Below are positions 1-9,410 of a DNA stretch of 64,000 nucleotides, one piece after another. Positions within the stretch are counted from its first letter, which is position 1; each line of letters starts with the position of its first letter. This DNA is from Hyphomicrobiales bacterium. Lineage in GTDB: Bacteria > Pseudomonadota > Alphaproteobacteria > Rhizobiales > NORP267. The notes beneath the pieces are model-generated. The model had not been told where the DNA came from. It saw only the letters and a list, made by a program, of their open reading frames with translations, and did not search any database. The translations under genes and the position numbers were made by a program. Location of the stretch: the NCBI GenBank assembly GCA_021775855.1, contig JAJFGZ010000040.1, positions 1 to 64,000 on the forward strand, written 5' to 3'.

Positions 1-1150
1 GTTTCAACATTTCCAACGTGCCACGGCCGCGCAGTTCAGGTTGCCGGCCGCCCGCGATCAGTTGCTGGGTCTGGACAAAAAATTCGATTTCACGGATACC
101 GCCGCGTCCAAGTTTTACGTTATGCCCGGCGACCGCGATGGTGCCATGTCCCTTGTGGGCATGGATCTGGCGCTTCATGGCATGAACGTCGCTGATCGAA
201 GCGAAATCCAGATAGCGGCGCCAGACGAAAGGACGCAGCTCTTTCAGGAAAGCTTCTCCGGCCTCGATATCTCCAGCGATGGCGCGGGCCTTGATCATCG
301 CCGCGCGCTCCCAGTTCTGACCGAGAGATTCGTAATATTGCAGCCCAGCGGCAACCGAAATCGCAATATTCGTGGCGCCCGGATCAGGGCGTAGTCGCAA
401 ATCGACCCGATACACATATCCGTCAGCGGTGCGCTCGTGTAGCAGCTTGACCAGGTCGCGGGTCAGTCGAACAAAAAATTTGGTGGCTTCGACGCCCTCG
501 TCCAGAGGGGCAATATCCGGATCGAAGAATACAATCAGATCGATATCGCTGGAATAATTCAGCTCAAACGCACCGTGCTTACCCATGCCGATCACGATAT
601 AGCCGGATTTAAGGCACGGCTGATCCGGGTCACCGGGCAGGAATTTGCCCTCTCTAGCGGCTTGACGCAAAAGGAAAGTCGCAGCCATATGGACCGCACG
701 ATCTGCCCCAAGCGTAAGGATCCGGGTCGCTTCATCTACTTCCCAGATACTGCCGATATCACACAGCGCAACGAGGAGCGCGAAGTCGGTCTTGAACTGC
801 CGCAATAGTTTCGACGCCGCCTCGAAATTCTCGGTTTCATCAATCGACCGAGCAAGTCCGGTCAACAGGCCTTCAACCCGCTGCTCCGGCACGTCGAGAA
901 GACAATCGGCGAACCCGGCAGGATCCCGTTCAACAATGTCGGTCAGAAACGGGGAAGCGTAAAAGAGAGTGTTGAGAAGCGATCGCAGCGCATCTGAACT
1001 TCCGCCGGATTGCAACGGAGACAGCGCCTCCTGGACGTTCCCGAGGGCGAGAAAGTCTCGCATCCGGGTGTCACCTTCCGGAAGCGTACAGAAAGGCAGG
1101 TCCTTGATGCGGCGTATCAGTGACTGCTGTTCGCGGCTGGAATTTTTCAC
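1..1150 (-). CDS. glnE: Glutamine synthetase adenylyltransferase/deadenylase, N-terminal part (cut by window edge)
   Basis: Bifunctional enzyme that adenylylates and deadenylylates glutamine synthetase in response to PII proteins, in the cytoplasm. About 383 codons are present, read from a GTG at 1150 (protein begins VKNSSREQQS). The rest of a roughly 950-residue protein lies beyond the left edge. Recognisable family stretches are VIGMGKHGAFELNYSSDIDL (the GlnE nucleotidyltransferase signature with its acidic metal ligands), VYRVDLRLRPDP, and KLGRGGIREIEFFVQTQQL near the edge. The deadenylylating half is N-terminal in this family, so that domain is what is visible. The gene starts 30 bp after the histidine kinase stop and is probably co-transcribed with it. 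The GTG start has only a weak upstream purine run, so the exact start is less sure than the identity. Confidence 0.93.
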   Translation of the reverse strand, partial: MKNSSREQQSLIRRIKDLPFCTLPEGDTRMRDFLALGNVQEALSPLQSGGSSDALRSLLNTLFYASPFLTDIVERDPAGFADCLLDVPEQRVEGLLTGLARSIDETENFEAASKLLRQFKTDFALLVALCDIGSIWEVDEATRILTLGADRAVHMAATFLLRQAAREGKFLPGDPDQPCLKSGYIVIGMGKHGAFELNYSSDIDLIVFFDPDIAPLDEGVEATKFFVRLTRDLVKLLHERTADGYVYRVDLRLRPDPGATNIAISVAAGLQYYESLGQNWERAAMIKARAIAGDIEAGEAFLKELRPFVWRRYLDFASISDVHAMKRQIHAHKGHGTIAVAGHNVKLGRGGIREIEFFVQTQQLIAGGRQPELRGRGTLEMLK

Positions 1151-1180
1151 AAATTGTCCGCTTTCAAACGCCCGCTATAT

Positions 1181-2602
1181 TCATTCAGCTGCGTTAATAA
1201 GCATTAAGGCCACAGAGAATCCAGTGGACAGGTCTTGACCGTCATCATTTGCTCCGACGTCTGAAATTTCCACTTTACCGTTATGGTAGCCGGCAACGGC
1301 CGCGACCAGGCTAAGTCCCAACCCGCTTCCGGGAGCGGAGCGGCTGGATTCCAGGCGCACGAAACGCTCAAGAACCCTCGCCCGCTCCCCAGGCGGGATA
1401 CCAGGGCCATTGTCAATTACAGACAGGCGAACATCGCGATCTATCTGTTCCGCCCGCAGGCGGATGACAAGTTTAACATCAGCGGCATCCTCATCCCGGC
1501 CGTATTTCAATGCGTTGTCAATGAGATTTGCAAGCGCCTGGCTGATCAATTCCCGATCACCCCTAAATGTCTCCGGACCGCCTTCTTCGACAACAATCGT
1601 TGCATCGATCTCATCGGCTGCTGGTTCATATAATTCAGCAATATCACCGAGCATGGACCTGGTTTCGATCTCGGTAAAATCCGCTTCTCCGGCACCTGCT
1701 TCGACCCGTGCGATCGCCAATAACGCGTTGAAAATCCGGATCAGGTGATCGGATTCCTCGATCGTCTGTTCGAGCGCACCGCGATAGGCCTTGGTGGAGG
1801 CCTTTGAGCGCAATGTTGTCTCGACCCGGTTGCGCAGCCGGGTGAGTGGGGTTTTCAGGTCGTGGGCGATATTGTCGGATACTTCGCGCATCCCGTGCAG
1901 CAACTCATTGATCCGCTCAAGCATGGCGTTCAGGCTGTGCGCCAGCCGATCCAGCTCATCACCCGAACCGGATTCCGGGATGCGCTCGGTCAGATCACCC
2001 GCCATGATGCGGTTGCTCGACTCAGTCATTCGGTCAACACGGATCAACATACGACGGCTGACAATTATGCCGGCCAACAGCCCGATCACGAGCGTCAATC
2101 CGATACTCCAATAGAGGGCGGACTTGATCACCTTTTCGAATCGGCGCAGTTCGGTTATGGCGCGCCCAACGAGGAGGATGTACCCGCCTGGCAACCTAAA
2201 AATGCGGGCACGCGCGAGCGAATCGTAACGAACGCCAGCATCAAACCGGTCGTAATAAAATTCTATCCATCTGGGCGGCCCGTCCAGCTCGGTCGGTACA
2301 TTGTAGAGATTTCCCGCCAGGGACTGCCCGCGAAAATCGAGCAATAGGTATATCATGTCTCCAGGTGCGCTCGAGCGCTGCTCGATAATGTTGACGAGCC
2401 GTACAATGCCTCCGGCCTCGTATTCATGCGAAAGGCTCTCAGCTTCCGACTGGACGATCTCCGTGACATTACGCTGGAGCAGTAAATTGGAATTCCAGTA
2501 GATGTAACCGATCAGTAATGCCATTGAGGACGCGAAAACCAGCGTGAACATGACAGCGAGCCGGAATGCCGTACTCGTGAATATTTTAGCGAGGCTCTTC
2601 AC
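1181..2602 (-). CDS. Sensor histidine kinase with HAMP domain (FeuQ-like position)
   Basis: Membrane-bound sensor kinase of 473 residues. TM1 lies at about 12-34, a periplasmic region of about 125 residues follows, then TM2 at about 163-181, HAMP to about 235, and the HisKA box DNIAHDLKTPLTRL with the phospho-acceptor His at 247. The ATPase domain shows the N box NLIDNALKYGR, the G1 box DNGPGIPPGE and the G2 box GSGLGLSLV. The GTG start overlaps the end of the response regulator gene by 17 bp, so the two are translationally coupled. The position between degP and glnE matches the rhizobial FeuPQ/Cyc regulators. The signal sensed cannot be read from the sequence, so no gene symbol is given. Confidence 0.9.
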   Translation of the reverse strand: MKSLAKIFTSTAFRLAVMFTLVFASSMALLIGYIYWNSNLLLQRNVTEIVQSEAESLSHEYEAGGIVRLVNIIEQRSSAPGDMIYLLLDFRGQSLAGNLYNVPTELDGPPRWIEFYYDRFDAGVRYDSLARARIFRLPGGYILLVGRAITELRRFEKVIKSALYWSIGLTLVIGLLAGIIVSRRMLIRVDRMTESSNRIMAGDLTERIPESGSGDELDRLAHSLNAMLERINELLHGMREVSDNIAHDLKTPLTRLRNRVETTLRSKASTKAYRGALEQTIEESDHLIRIFNALLAIARVEAGAGEADFTEIETRSMLGDIAELYEPAADEIDATIVVEEGGPETFRGDRELISQALANLIDNALKYGRDEDAADVKLVIRLRAEQIDRDVRLSVIDNGPGIPPGERARVLERFVRLESSRSAPGSGLGLSLVAAVAGYHNGKVEISDVGANDDGQDLSTGFSVALMLINAAE

Positions 2603-3266
2603 TGATCACATAACCTGCCCCGCGTACCGTATGGAGCAGCGGTGGGTTGAAATTCTTGTCGATTTTAGCACGGAGCCGTGAAATATGGACGTCGATCACA
2701 TTGGTCTGCGGATCAAAATGATAGTCCCAGACATTTTCCAGAAGCATGGTCCTGGTGACCACCTGTCCCACATGCTGCATCAGATATTCCAGCAACCGGA
2801 ACTCCCGGGGCTGCACGGGGATCGCTTGACCATCGCGGTACACCGTGTGCGCCATCCGGTCGAGTTTCAGATCGCCCACCACATATTCAGTCCGAGCCAT
2901 TTCGGCAGTACCGCGCCGGCCAAGCGCTTCGATCCGGGCCAACAATTCGCTGAATGCATAGGGCTTTGCAAGGTAATCGTCGCCGCCGGCGCGCAACCCC
3001 TTGACCCGATCGTCAACCTGGCCGAGCGCTGACAGGATCAGGATTGGCGTTGCGTCACCGCCCTGGCGGAGTTGTTCGATGACCGAAAGCCCGTCGATCT
3101 TCGGGATCAATCGGTCAACAACCAACACATCATATTGTTCTGAACCGGCAAGAGCGAGACCGTCCTCGCCATCCTGGGCGTGATCGGCCAGATGGCCCTG
3201 TTCTTTCAGCGCGCGCACCAGATAGCCCGCGGCTTCCATATCATCCTCGATCAGCAGTAACTTCAT
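2586..3266 (-). CDS. OmpR/PhoB-family response regulator
   Basis: DNA-binding response regulator of 226 residues and cognate partner of the kinase that overlaps its 3' end. The receiver domain begins MKLLLIEDD, the phospho-acceptor is Asp51 in LVVDRLIP, and the conserved Lys is in LAKPYAF. The C-terminal winged helix is typical (LEYLMQHVGQVVTR and VIDVHISRLRAKID, ending VRGAGYVI). The ATG at 3266 is chosen because it sits exactly at the start of the receiver fold and follows a GGGAACC ribosome-binding sequence; the upstream in-frame extension has no family match. It follows degP after a 155-bp gap holding a strong hairpin, so it may have its own promoter as well as read-through from degP. Confidence 0.92.
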   Translation of the reverse strand: MKLLLIEDDMEAAGYLVRALKEQGHLADHAQDGEDGLALAGSEQYDVLVVDRLIPKIDGLSVIEQLRQGGDATPILILSALGQVDDRVKGLRAGGDDYLAKPYAFSELLARIEALGRRGTAEMARTEYVVGDLKLDRMAHTVYRDGQAIPVQPREFRLLEYLMQHVGQVVTRTMLLENVWDYHFDPQTNVIDVHISRLRAKIDKNFNPPLLHTVRGAGYVISEEPR

Positions 3267-3319
3267 TGCGGTTCCCGGTGAAATTCGATTGTGACCCCAA
3301 GACCAAGTATATACGTCAA

Positions 3320-3349
3320 TGGCGGCGGGTGATTTTCCACCTGCCGCCA
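3320..3349. other. Strong stem-loop between degP and the response regulator gene
   Basis: Arms TGGCGGC-G-GGTG and CACC-T-GCCGCCA form a 12-position stem around a 6-base loop. The single non-Watson-Crick position is a G-T wobble on the plus strand and A-C on the minus strand. No T-tract follows on the minus strand. It is therefore more likely an mRNA-processing or stability hairpin, or a Rho-dependent site, than an intrinsic terminator. Confidence 0.45.
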
Positions 3350-3421
3350 CCAACTTCTATCATTCCCTGTTTCCAGAGGGCATTGCATCCAAACGATAAC
3401 CGCCCATTTGGCTGGAGCGCG

Positions 3422-5071
3422 CTAGCCCTGGCCAACGGGAAGCGCTACGAAGCGCTGTTGATCGCCGGAACGTATCTGGAGCAGAACGGATTTTCGGGAC
3501 TGCTCCTCGGCACTCCTCAGACCATCGATGACATCGCTCAACCCGCTGACCGGGACACCGCCAACCTCGACGATGATATCGCCTTCACGCAGGCCCTTGT
3601 CAAAGGCTTCGCTGTCTGCATCTATTTCCACGATCACCACACCCTCCTGATCGGTGCTTTCCTCCAGCTGCATGCCCATACGGTCGAGCTTGCTGCCCTG
3701 CTCGGTATCATCCTTGTCGCCGTTCAGGTTGTTGTTGGCGGAATCCTCCGGGGGGGATTCCAGGCTGCCAAGTGTTACCGTAATTTCGCGCTCATCACCT
3801 TCGCGGAGAACGCCCAGTACGGCATCGTCGTCTGGCTCCAGACTGGCGACGCGCCGGGCGAGGTCCTTGGAATTCTCAATGACTTCACCGTTGACTGTGA
3901 GGATCGTATCCCCTTCCTCGACGCCTGCTTCCTGCGCCGGGCTGTTGTCGGCAACACTGGTGACGATGGATCCGTCTGTGCTCTCTAGACCGAGACTTTC
4001 AGCGATATCTTCCGTCAGGTTCTGGATCCCGACACCCAGCCAACCGCGTGTCACGATACCATCCTGACGCAGTTCCCGGACGACTTCCTGGACGACGCTT
4101 GAAGGGATCGCAAATCCAATGCCAACAGAACCGCCAGTCGGTGAATAAATCGCCGTATTCACGCCAATGACCCGACCCTGGAGATTGAAAGCGGGACCAC
4201 CAGAATTGCCACGATTGATCGACGCATCGATCTGCAAGTAGTCGTCATAGGGTCCCGAACCAAGGTCGCGGCCACGGGCGGACACGATCCCGGCGGTTAC
4301 CGTACCACCAAGGCCAAAAGGATTGCCGACCGCGACAACCCAGTCGCCGATCCGCACATCCGAAACCGCGAATTCCACAAATTCGAACGTCTTATCGGAA
4401 TCAATTTTCAGGAGCGCTAAATCTGTCCGGCTATCTGTTCCGACTAGTTGCGCTTCGTGCTTCGAGCCATCGTCGAAGGAAATTTCGATTTTCGTGGCGT
4501 CTTCGATGACATGATTGTTGGTGACCACATACCCGTCCGCGGAAATCACGAAACCGGACCCCTGGGACGCGGAACGGGGCTGCTGTCCACGATCGCGCGG
4601 GTCTCTGAATTGCTGGCCGCCATTTTCGTTGTCGTCAAAAAATCGACGGAACAAATCATTGAACGATCCGCCCCGATCTGACTGCTGCTGGCCCGAACCG
4701 TTTTTGCCGCGGCCCCGATTCTCTTCACCACGGTTTTGATCGCGCTGATCTTCACCGTGCTGTTCGTTGTTGCGGCGATCGTCGTCGCGCGTGCTGACTT
4801 GCTCGGCGCCGGACTGTACGCGGATGCTTACTACTGCGGGGCTGACCTGCTCCACCAGGTCAGCAAAACTGAACGGTGCGTTATTTTCCAGCAACCCGGC
4901 CTCATGGGTACCGGCAACTGCGAACGGCGCAGTCGGAACAATGGACGGCGCCAATACGGGGATAGCCAGCATTGTCGACCCGAGAAGAGCTGCAACCAAC
5001 GCGCCACGCAGGCGCCGAGATTTTGGGCGCGCGGATGACTTGCCCTGCAGGTTTGAAGTATTTTCAGACAT
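3422..5071 (-). CDS. degP: Do-family periplasmic serine protease (DegP/HtrA)
   Basis: Periplasmic quality-control protease and chaperone of 549 residues. A basic, hydrophobic N-terminus (about 18-54) ending in AVAG acts as signal peptide or anchor. The trypsin-like catalytic triad is His187 (TNNHVIE), Asp217 (SRTDLALLKI) and Ser290 (RGNSGGPAF). Two PDZ domains follow (first around WLGVGIQNL to the ESP-rich linker, second around DSEAFDKGLREGDII). Between about 92 and 170, in the regulatory loop that precedes the protease core, is an unusually long Arg/Asn/Gln/Asp-rich low-complexity stretch. The ATG at 5071 is chosen because GGGAGA lies at the proper distance; the upstream extension has no signal-like features. 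The place after ccm genes and before the two-component pair is conserved in rhizobia. Confidence 0.95.
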   Translation of the reverse strand: MSENTSNLQGKSSARPKSRRLRGALVAALLGSTMLAIPVLAPSIVPTAPFAVAGTHEAGLLENNAPFSFADLVEQVSPAVVSIRVQSGAEQVSTRDDDRRNNEQHGEDQRDQNRGEENRGRGKNGSGQQQSDRGGSFNDLFRRFFDDNENGGQQFRDPRDRGQQPRSASQGSGFVISADGYVVTNNHVIEDATKIEISFDDGSKHEAQLVGTDSRTDLALLKIDSDKTFEFVEFAVSDVRIGDWVVAVGNPFGLGGTVTAGIVSARGRDLGSGPYDDYLQIDASINRGNSGGPAFNLQGRVIGVNTAIYSPTGGSVGIGFAIPSSVVQEVVRELRQDGIVTRGWLGVGIQNLTEDIAESLGLESTDGSIVTSVADNSPAQEAGVEEGDTILTVNGEVIENSKDLARRVASLEPDDDAVLGVLREGDEREITVTLGSLESPPEDSANNNLNGDKDDTEQGSKLDRMGMQLEESTDQEGVVIVEIDADSEAFDKGLREGDIIVEVGGVPVSGLSDVIDGLRSAEEQSRKSVLLQIRSGDQQRFVALPVGQG

Positions 5072-5192
5072 AGAAGATTCTCCCGGTGAGATTGCGGTAT
5101 TGAAGACGTGGGTAGCATATATGACAGCGATCCCATTACAGCATCCTGTAGGCAGCATTAAATTTTAGTAATGATTCAGAGGGTTCCGGGCC

Positions 5193-6410
5193 CTAAGCGC
5201 CCAACCGAGTCTCGATTTTGGATTTTCGCTCTAAGGTTTGATGCACCGGGCACCGGTCCGCGATTTCAAGCAAACGTTGCGTTGCCGTTTCATCAAGATC
5301 GCCTTTGAGACGAATAGTGCGCTCGAACCGGTCGAGCCGACCGGTTTTCTGCTCGCAATCCCTGCAATCCTCGGCGTGGATCTTTTTGTGATCCACATCG
5401 ACCGATACGTGCTCCAACGGCAGGCCTTTGCGGTCAGCATACATGCGCAGGGTCATTGCCGTGCAGGTGCCGAGTGCCATTGCCAGAAAATCATACGGCG
5501 ATGGACCGGAATCCAGGCCGCCGAAGGATTCCGGCTCATCAGCGATCAGCTGGTGGGTACCGGTCTGGATCGCCTGCTGGAACCGGCCATTGCCCGTTTC
5601 GCTCACACGAACAACATTTATTGCCTGGTCCAATTTTTGGTCCAGCCTGCTGACAAATCTTGAGGCCCATGCGGCGATGATATCGGCTGCGTATTTGGCG
5701 TCCGCGCGTTTTGTCAGCAAATGATCGGCGGTATCAAGGGACACATAACTTTTCGGGTGTTTGGCTTTTGTAAATATATGAACCGCGTTTTCTATACCGA
5801 CGGTCTGATCGGCTGGCGCGTGCATGACCAGCAGAGGCCGCTTCAGGTTGGCGACCGCGTCGTCGATGCTGGCCCCACGCACGTCGTCAAGGAACTGCTT
5901 GCGGATCGTGAATTCTCGACCGGCAAGGCTGACCGTGGCTTCACCATCCTGATCGATACGATTGATATCAGCGGTAAAGTTCTTGATCACATGGTCTGCT
6001 TCCGCCGGCGCGCCGATCGTCACAACCGCGCGCGCATCCGGGATCCGGGCCGCCGCCGCGAGCACCGCCGCACCACCAAGGGAATGACCAATAAGCAGTT
6101 CCGGTGCCCCAAAATTATCTCGCAGGTAGTTTGCCGCATGTACCAAATCGTCGACGTTTGACGAGAAATTCGTGGAGGCAAATTCACCTTCGCTGGAGCC
6201 AAGACCGGTAAAGTCGAACCTGAGGACGGCAATCCCCTGCCCGGCCAATCCGGCAGCAATGCGGGAAGCCGCAAAAATATCCTTGGAGCAGGTGAAGCAA
6301 TGGGCAAACAGGGCGTAAGCCTGAACCGGGCCAGCTGGCAGGTCCAGCCGGGCTGCCAGTTTGGCCCCGTCGCCGCCTGCAAATTCAAGTTTCCGGGTGA
6401 TGGTCGCCAT
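5193..6410 (-). CDS. Alpha/beta hydrolase fused to an OsmC-type peroxidase domain
   Basis: Bifunctional cytoplasmic protein of 405 residues. Residues about 1-255 are an alpha/beta hydrolase: the nucleophile elbow GHSLGGAA has Ser110, the Asp candidate is in [10 protein letters not shown] and the His in DTADHLLTK. Residues about 265-405 are an OsmC/Ohr fold with the two redox Cys residues of thiol peroxidases ([12 protein letters not shown] and DRCPVHQTL). The family is usually annotated as bifunctional alpha/beta hydrolase/OsmC. OsmC-like domains reduce organic hydroperoxides; the hydrolase substrate is unknown, and an esterified peroxide is only a guess. It starts 26 bp after the ccmH stop and so probably belongs to the ccm transcript. 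Confidence 0.9.
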   Translation of the reverse strand: MATITRKLEFAGGDGAKLAARLDLPAGPVQAYALFAHCFTCSKDIFAASRIAAGLAGQGIAVLRFDFTGLGSSEGEFASTNFSSNVDDLVHAANYLRDNFGAPELLIGHSLGGAAVLAAAARIPDARAVVTIGAPAEADHVIKNFTADINRIDQDGEATVSLAGREFTIRKQFLDDVRGASIDDAVANLKRPLLVMHAPADQTVGIENAVHIFTKAKHPKSYVSLDTADHLLTKRADAKYAADIIAAWASRFVSRLDQKLDQAINVVRVSETGNGRFQQAIQTGTHQLIADEPESFGGLDSGPSPYDFLAMALGTCTAMTLRMYADRKGLPLEHVSVDVDHKKIHAEDCRDCEQKTGRLDRFERTIRLKGDLDETATQRLLEIADRCPVHQTLERKSKIETRLGA

Positions 6411-6436
6411 GACGCCCCTCGATCTGGTTTTGATAT

Positions 6437-6889
6437 TCAGCCCTCGTGCAAGATATCGTCGAGGGCCTTTTGCTCATCTTCTGTCAGCCCGGCCGGGACA
6501 GACGCCGTTATGCGTCTGGACCGCCACCCCAGGATCAAAGCTCCGGCTGCAAACATGACGAGAGGAGCAGACCACAATATCCATGTCCGGGTATAAAAAC
6601 GCGGCTCAAGGAGAACAAATTCGCCGTAACGGTCCACCAGAAATTGAACCACCTGGTTATCGCTGTCGCCAGCCACTAGCCGCTCACGTACCAGGATGCG
6701 CAAATCGCGGGCCAGCGTTGCCTCCGAATCGTCGATCGACTGGTTCTGGCAAACCAGGCAGCGTACGCCAGCCGATATTTCTCGGGCGCGGGTCTCCAGC
6801 GCCGGGTCCGACAGGACTTCGTCGGGCAGGACCGCCCCGGCAACACCTGTTCCCAGGAGCAAAAAAATGGCTAGTAACAGGTTGCGCAT
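6437..6889 (-). CDS. ccmH: Cytochrome c maturation protein CcmH (CycL)
   Basis: Membrane-anchored thiol-disulfide protein of 150 residues that reduces apocytochrome c for heme ligation by CcmF. The N-terminal signal/TM is MRNLLLAIFLLLGTGVAGA. The diagnostic RCLVCQNQS motif has Cys44 and Cys47, and a second TM follows at about 103-122 (TWILWSAPLVMFAAGALIL). The length corresponds to the short CcmH; the TPR part of enteric CcmH is the separate ccmI here. It starts 4 bp after the ccmF stop. It acts in the periplasm with CcmF and CcmI in the heme lyase complex. Confidence 0.95.
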   Translation of the reverse strand: MRNLLLAIFLLLGTGVAGAVLPDEVLSDPALETRAREISAGVRCLVCQNQSIDDSEATLARDLRILVRERLVAGDSDNQVVQFLVDRYGEFVLLEPRFYTRTWILWSAPLVMFAAGALILGWRSRRITASVPAGLTEDEQKALDDILHEG

Positions 6890-6893
6890 GGGC

Positions 6894-8876
6894 TTATTCC
6901 GCCGGAGCCGGGTTTGCTACCACCCGGCGCCTGCGCGGTACGCCGATACGGAACCGCCGGTCGGACAGCGATACGGCACCCCCCAGCACCATGATATAGG
7001 TGCCGATCCAGATCAGGGTGACTAGCGGGTTGTCGTAGATGCGCACAACATAGCTGCCGTCTCCGGTTGGATCTCCCAGCACGACATAGAGATCGCCTCC
7101 GATGAAGGATTTGATGCCTGCCTCGGTCGTCGGCTGGCGGCGAACCGAATAGAAGCGCTTTGCGGGTTCCAGCCGGGCAACGACGAGGCCGTCGCGGCGC
7201 ACGGTAAATTGCCCGACATCTTCGGAATAATTCGGGCCCTGGCGTGGCGACACGCCTTCGAACGTTATATCGTTGCCGGCAACGGTCAGGGTTTCGCCCG
7301 GATTCATGGTCGTAATCACCTCGGTTCGCCAAGCGGTCGCGCTGACAATCCCGAGAAGGACAACGCCGATGCCCGCATGCGCCGTCATGGTGCCCCAGCT
7401 GGAGCGCGGCAACCCACCCGCGCGGCGCCAACTTTCGGCGACGGGTGCGCGCATGAATTTGACCCGCCACAAGATTTCAAATATCGCGCCGCCGATCAAC
7501 CAGACCGCCAGCCCGACACCGAGCGCCGCCAAAACCGGTCCACCATTGAAGCTCCAATAGACAGCCCCTGCGGTCACGAGCGCTAGCGCCGCTACGACCA
7601 TCAAACGCTGCGATGTGCCCAGCAAATCGCCGCGTTTCCAAGCCATCATCGGACCAAACGGTACCAACATCAGCAGTGGGATCATCGTAGGCCCGAAGGT
7701 CTTGTTGAAAAACGGTGCGCCGACCGAGATTTTCTCTCCTGTCAGTGCCTCCAGCACAAGCGGATAGAGGGTGCCTATCAGAACCGTACCGGCGGCGGTC
7801 GCCAGAAACAGGTTGTTGAGCACCAACGCACCCTCCCGGCTCACCGGCGCGAACAGCCCGCCTTGGCGCAACAACGGCGCCCGCCAGGCAAACAGCGCCA
7901 GCGCGCCGCCGATGAAGACCGCCATGATGGCGAGAATAAAGACCCCGCGCTCGGCATCGACCGCGAACGCATGGACCGAGGTGAGGACTCCGGAACGTAC
8001 CAGAAAGGTGCCCAGTAGGCTGAGTGAGAATGTCAGGATCGCCAGCAGGATCGTCCAGACCTTAAGCGCCGCACGGCGTTCCATCACCAATGCTGAATGG
8101 AGCAGTGCTGTTCCCGCCAGCCAGGGCATGAAGGAGGCGTTCTCGACCGGATCCCAGAACCACCAACCGCCCCAACCGAGTTCGTAGTAGGCCCACCACG
8201 ATCCCATCGAGATGCCGGCGGTCAGGAACATCCAGGCGATCAGCGTCCAAGGCCGCACCCAACGCGCCCAGGCAGCGTCAATTTTGCCTTCGATCAAAGC
8301 TGCAATGGCAAACGAAAATGCCATCGAGAAGCCCACATAGCCCGCGTAAAGCAAAGGCGGGTGGATGGCGAGTGAGATATCCTGCAGGATTGGATTGAGG
8401 TCCTGCCCGTCAAATGGAACCGGGCTTAAGCGGGCGAACGGGTTGGAGGTTGCCAGGATGAAAAACAGAAATGCGATACTGATCCAGCCCTGCACGCCGA
8501 GCGCGTTGGCGCGCAACCGCGCCGGCAGGTTGTTGCCGAACAGCGCGACCAACGCCCCGAAAAACGCGAGGATCACGACCCACAGGAGCATCGAACCCTC
8601 GTGGTTGCCCCATGATCCAGTGATCTTGAAAATCAGCGGTTTTGCCGAATGGGAATTCTGCCAGACATTGAGGACCGAAAAATCGGAGCGCACATAGACC
8701 GCCACCAGGCAGGCAAATGCAAAGGACACAAACAAAAACTGCCCGATAGCGAAAGCGCGCGCGGATTCCATGAGGCGAGTATCACCCTTATACGCGCCCC
8801 AGATCGGCAGGCTGCCCTGCATTAACGCGAAAGCGAGTGCCAGCAATGTGGCGAAATGGCCGATCTCAGCGATCAT
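6894..8876 (-). CDS. ccmF: Cytochrome c heme lyase subunit CcmF (CycK)
   Basis: Polytopic membrane protein of 660 residues that takes heme from holo-CcmE and attaches it to apocytochrome c. The tryptophan-rich WWD motif is present as [19 protein letters not shown]. Conserved His-containing loops are seen in [15 protein letters not shown] and [12 protein letters not shown]. About fifteen hydrophobic segments follow through the length, with a large periplasmic loop near the C-terminus. Its start overlaps the ccmE stop by 4 bp (ATGA). It is full length for the family. Confidence 0.97.
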   Translation of the reverse strand: MIAEIGHFATLLALAFALMQGSLPIWGAYKGDTRLMESARAFAIGQFLFVSFAFACLVAVYVRSDFSVLNVWQNSHSAKPLIFKITGSWGNHEGSMLLWVVILAFFGALVALFGNNLPARLRANALGVQGWISIAFLFFILATSNPFARLSPVPFDGQDLNPILQDISLAIHPPLLYAGYVGFSMAFSFAIAALIEGKIDAAWARWVRPWTLIAWMFLTAGISMGSWWAYYELGWGGWWFWDPVENASFMPWLAGTALLHSALVMERRAALKVWTILLAILTFSLSLLGTFLVRSGVLTSVHAFAVDAERGVFILAIMAVFIGGALALFAWRAPLLRQGGLFAPVSREGALVLNNLFLATAAGTVLIGTLYPLVLEALTGEKISVGAPFFNKTFGPTMIPLLMLVPFGPMMAWKRGDLLGTSQRLMVVAALALVTAGAVYWSFNGGPVLAALGVGLAVWLIGGAIFEILWRVKFMRAPVAESWRRAGGLPRSSWGTMTAHAGIGVVLLGIVSATAWRTEVITTMNPGETLTVAGNDITFEGVSPRQGPNYSEDVGQFTVRRDGLVVARLEPAKRFYSVRRQPTTEAGIKSFIGGDLYVVLGDPTGDGSYVVRIYDNPLVTLIWIGTYIMVLGGAVSLSDRRFRIGVPRRRRVVANPAPAE

Positions 8877-9313
8877 TCTTCGTCCTCTCCCCCTTGCCAG
8901 TAGCCCTGTTCGCGCAATTTATCCGCGACCTCGGCGGGCATATAATTTTCGTCGTGCTTGGCAAGCACGGTATCAGCTACAAATATGCCATTTGACAAAG
9001 TACCCTCAGCGACGACCCCTTGGCCTTCGCGGAACAGGTCCGGAAGGATACCTTCAAAGGTCACTGGCAACTGGTTGGCGGTATCGGTCACGACAAATTC
9101 TACGTATTCACCCTTGCGATCAATCGAACCCTCGGCGACCAGGCCTCCCAAGCGGAACCGGGTGCCGACGTCCGGGTATTTATCGACGATATCTGACGGG
9201 CTATAAAAAAATACGATCGTGTCTTCAAGGGCGACAAATACCAGACTGGCTGCAACTGTAAGGGCACCCATCGCCAAACCAATCATTGTAAACCGGCGCT
9301 GCTTCCTGGTCAT
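8873..9313 (-). CDS. ccmE: Cytochrome c heme chaperone CcmE (CycJ)
   Basis: Periplasmic, membrane-anchored heme chaperone of 146 residues. A single N-terminal TM (about 10-30) precedes an OB-fold beta barrel. The covalent heme-binding His is His120 in the motif [10 protein letters not shown], with the conserved Tyr124. The C-terminus is acidic. The last 4 bp overlap ccmF. It receives heme from CcmC, which is not in this window; in Alphaproteobacteria ccmABCDG usually form a separate locus. Confidence 0.97.
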   Translation of the reverse strand: MTRKQRRFTMIGLAMGALTVAASLVFVALEDTIVFFYSPSDIVDKYPDVGTRFRLGGLVAEGSIDRKGEYVEFVVTDTANQLPVTFEGILPDLFREGQGVVAEGTLSNGIFVADTVLAKHDENYMPAEVADKLREQGYWQGGEDEE

Positions 9314-9410
9314 CTAATACCCGATACTGATCGCTTACAATGGCGGCACCTTAGCGCGGGTCGCGTGACGCGCCTATCACGGAGGATCACGCCTGTGTCA
9401 GAAGACAATA

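Noticed and set aside
6430-6440. A ccmG thioredoxin gene between ccmF and ccmH
   Set aside because: ccmF and ccmH are 4 bp apart and ccmH is followed by the hydrolase-OsmC gene. In many Alphaproteobacteria ccmG is at another locus, so its absence is not unusual.
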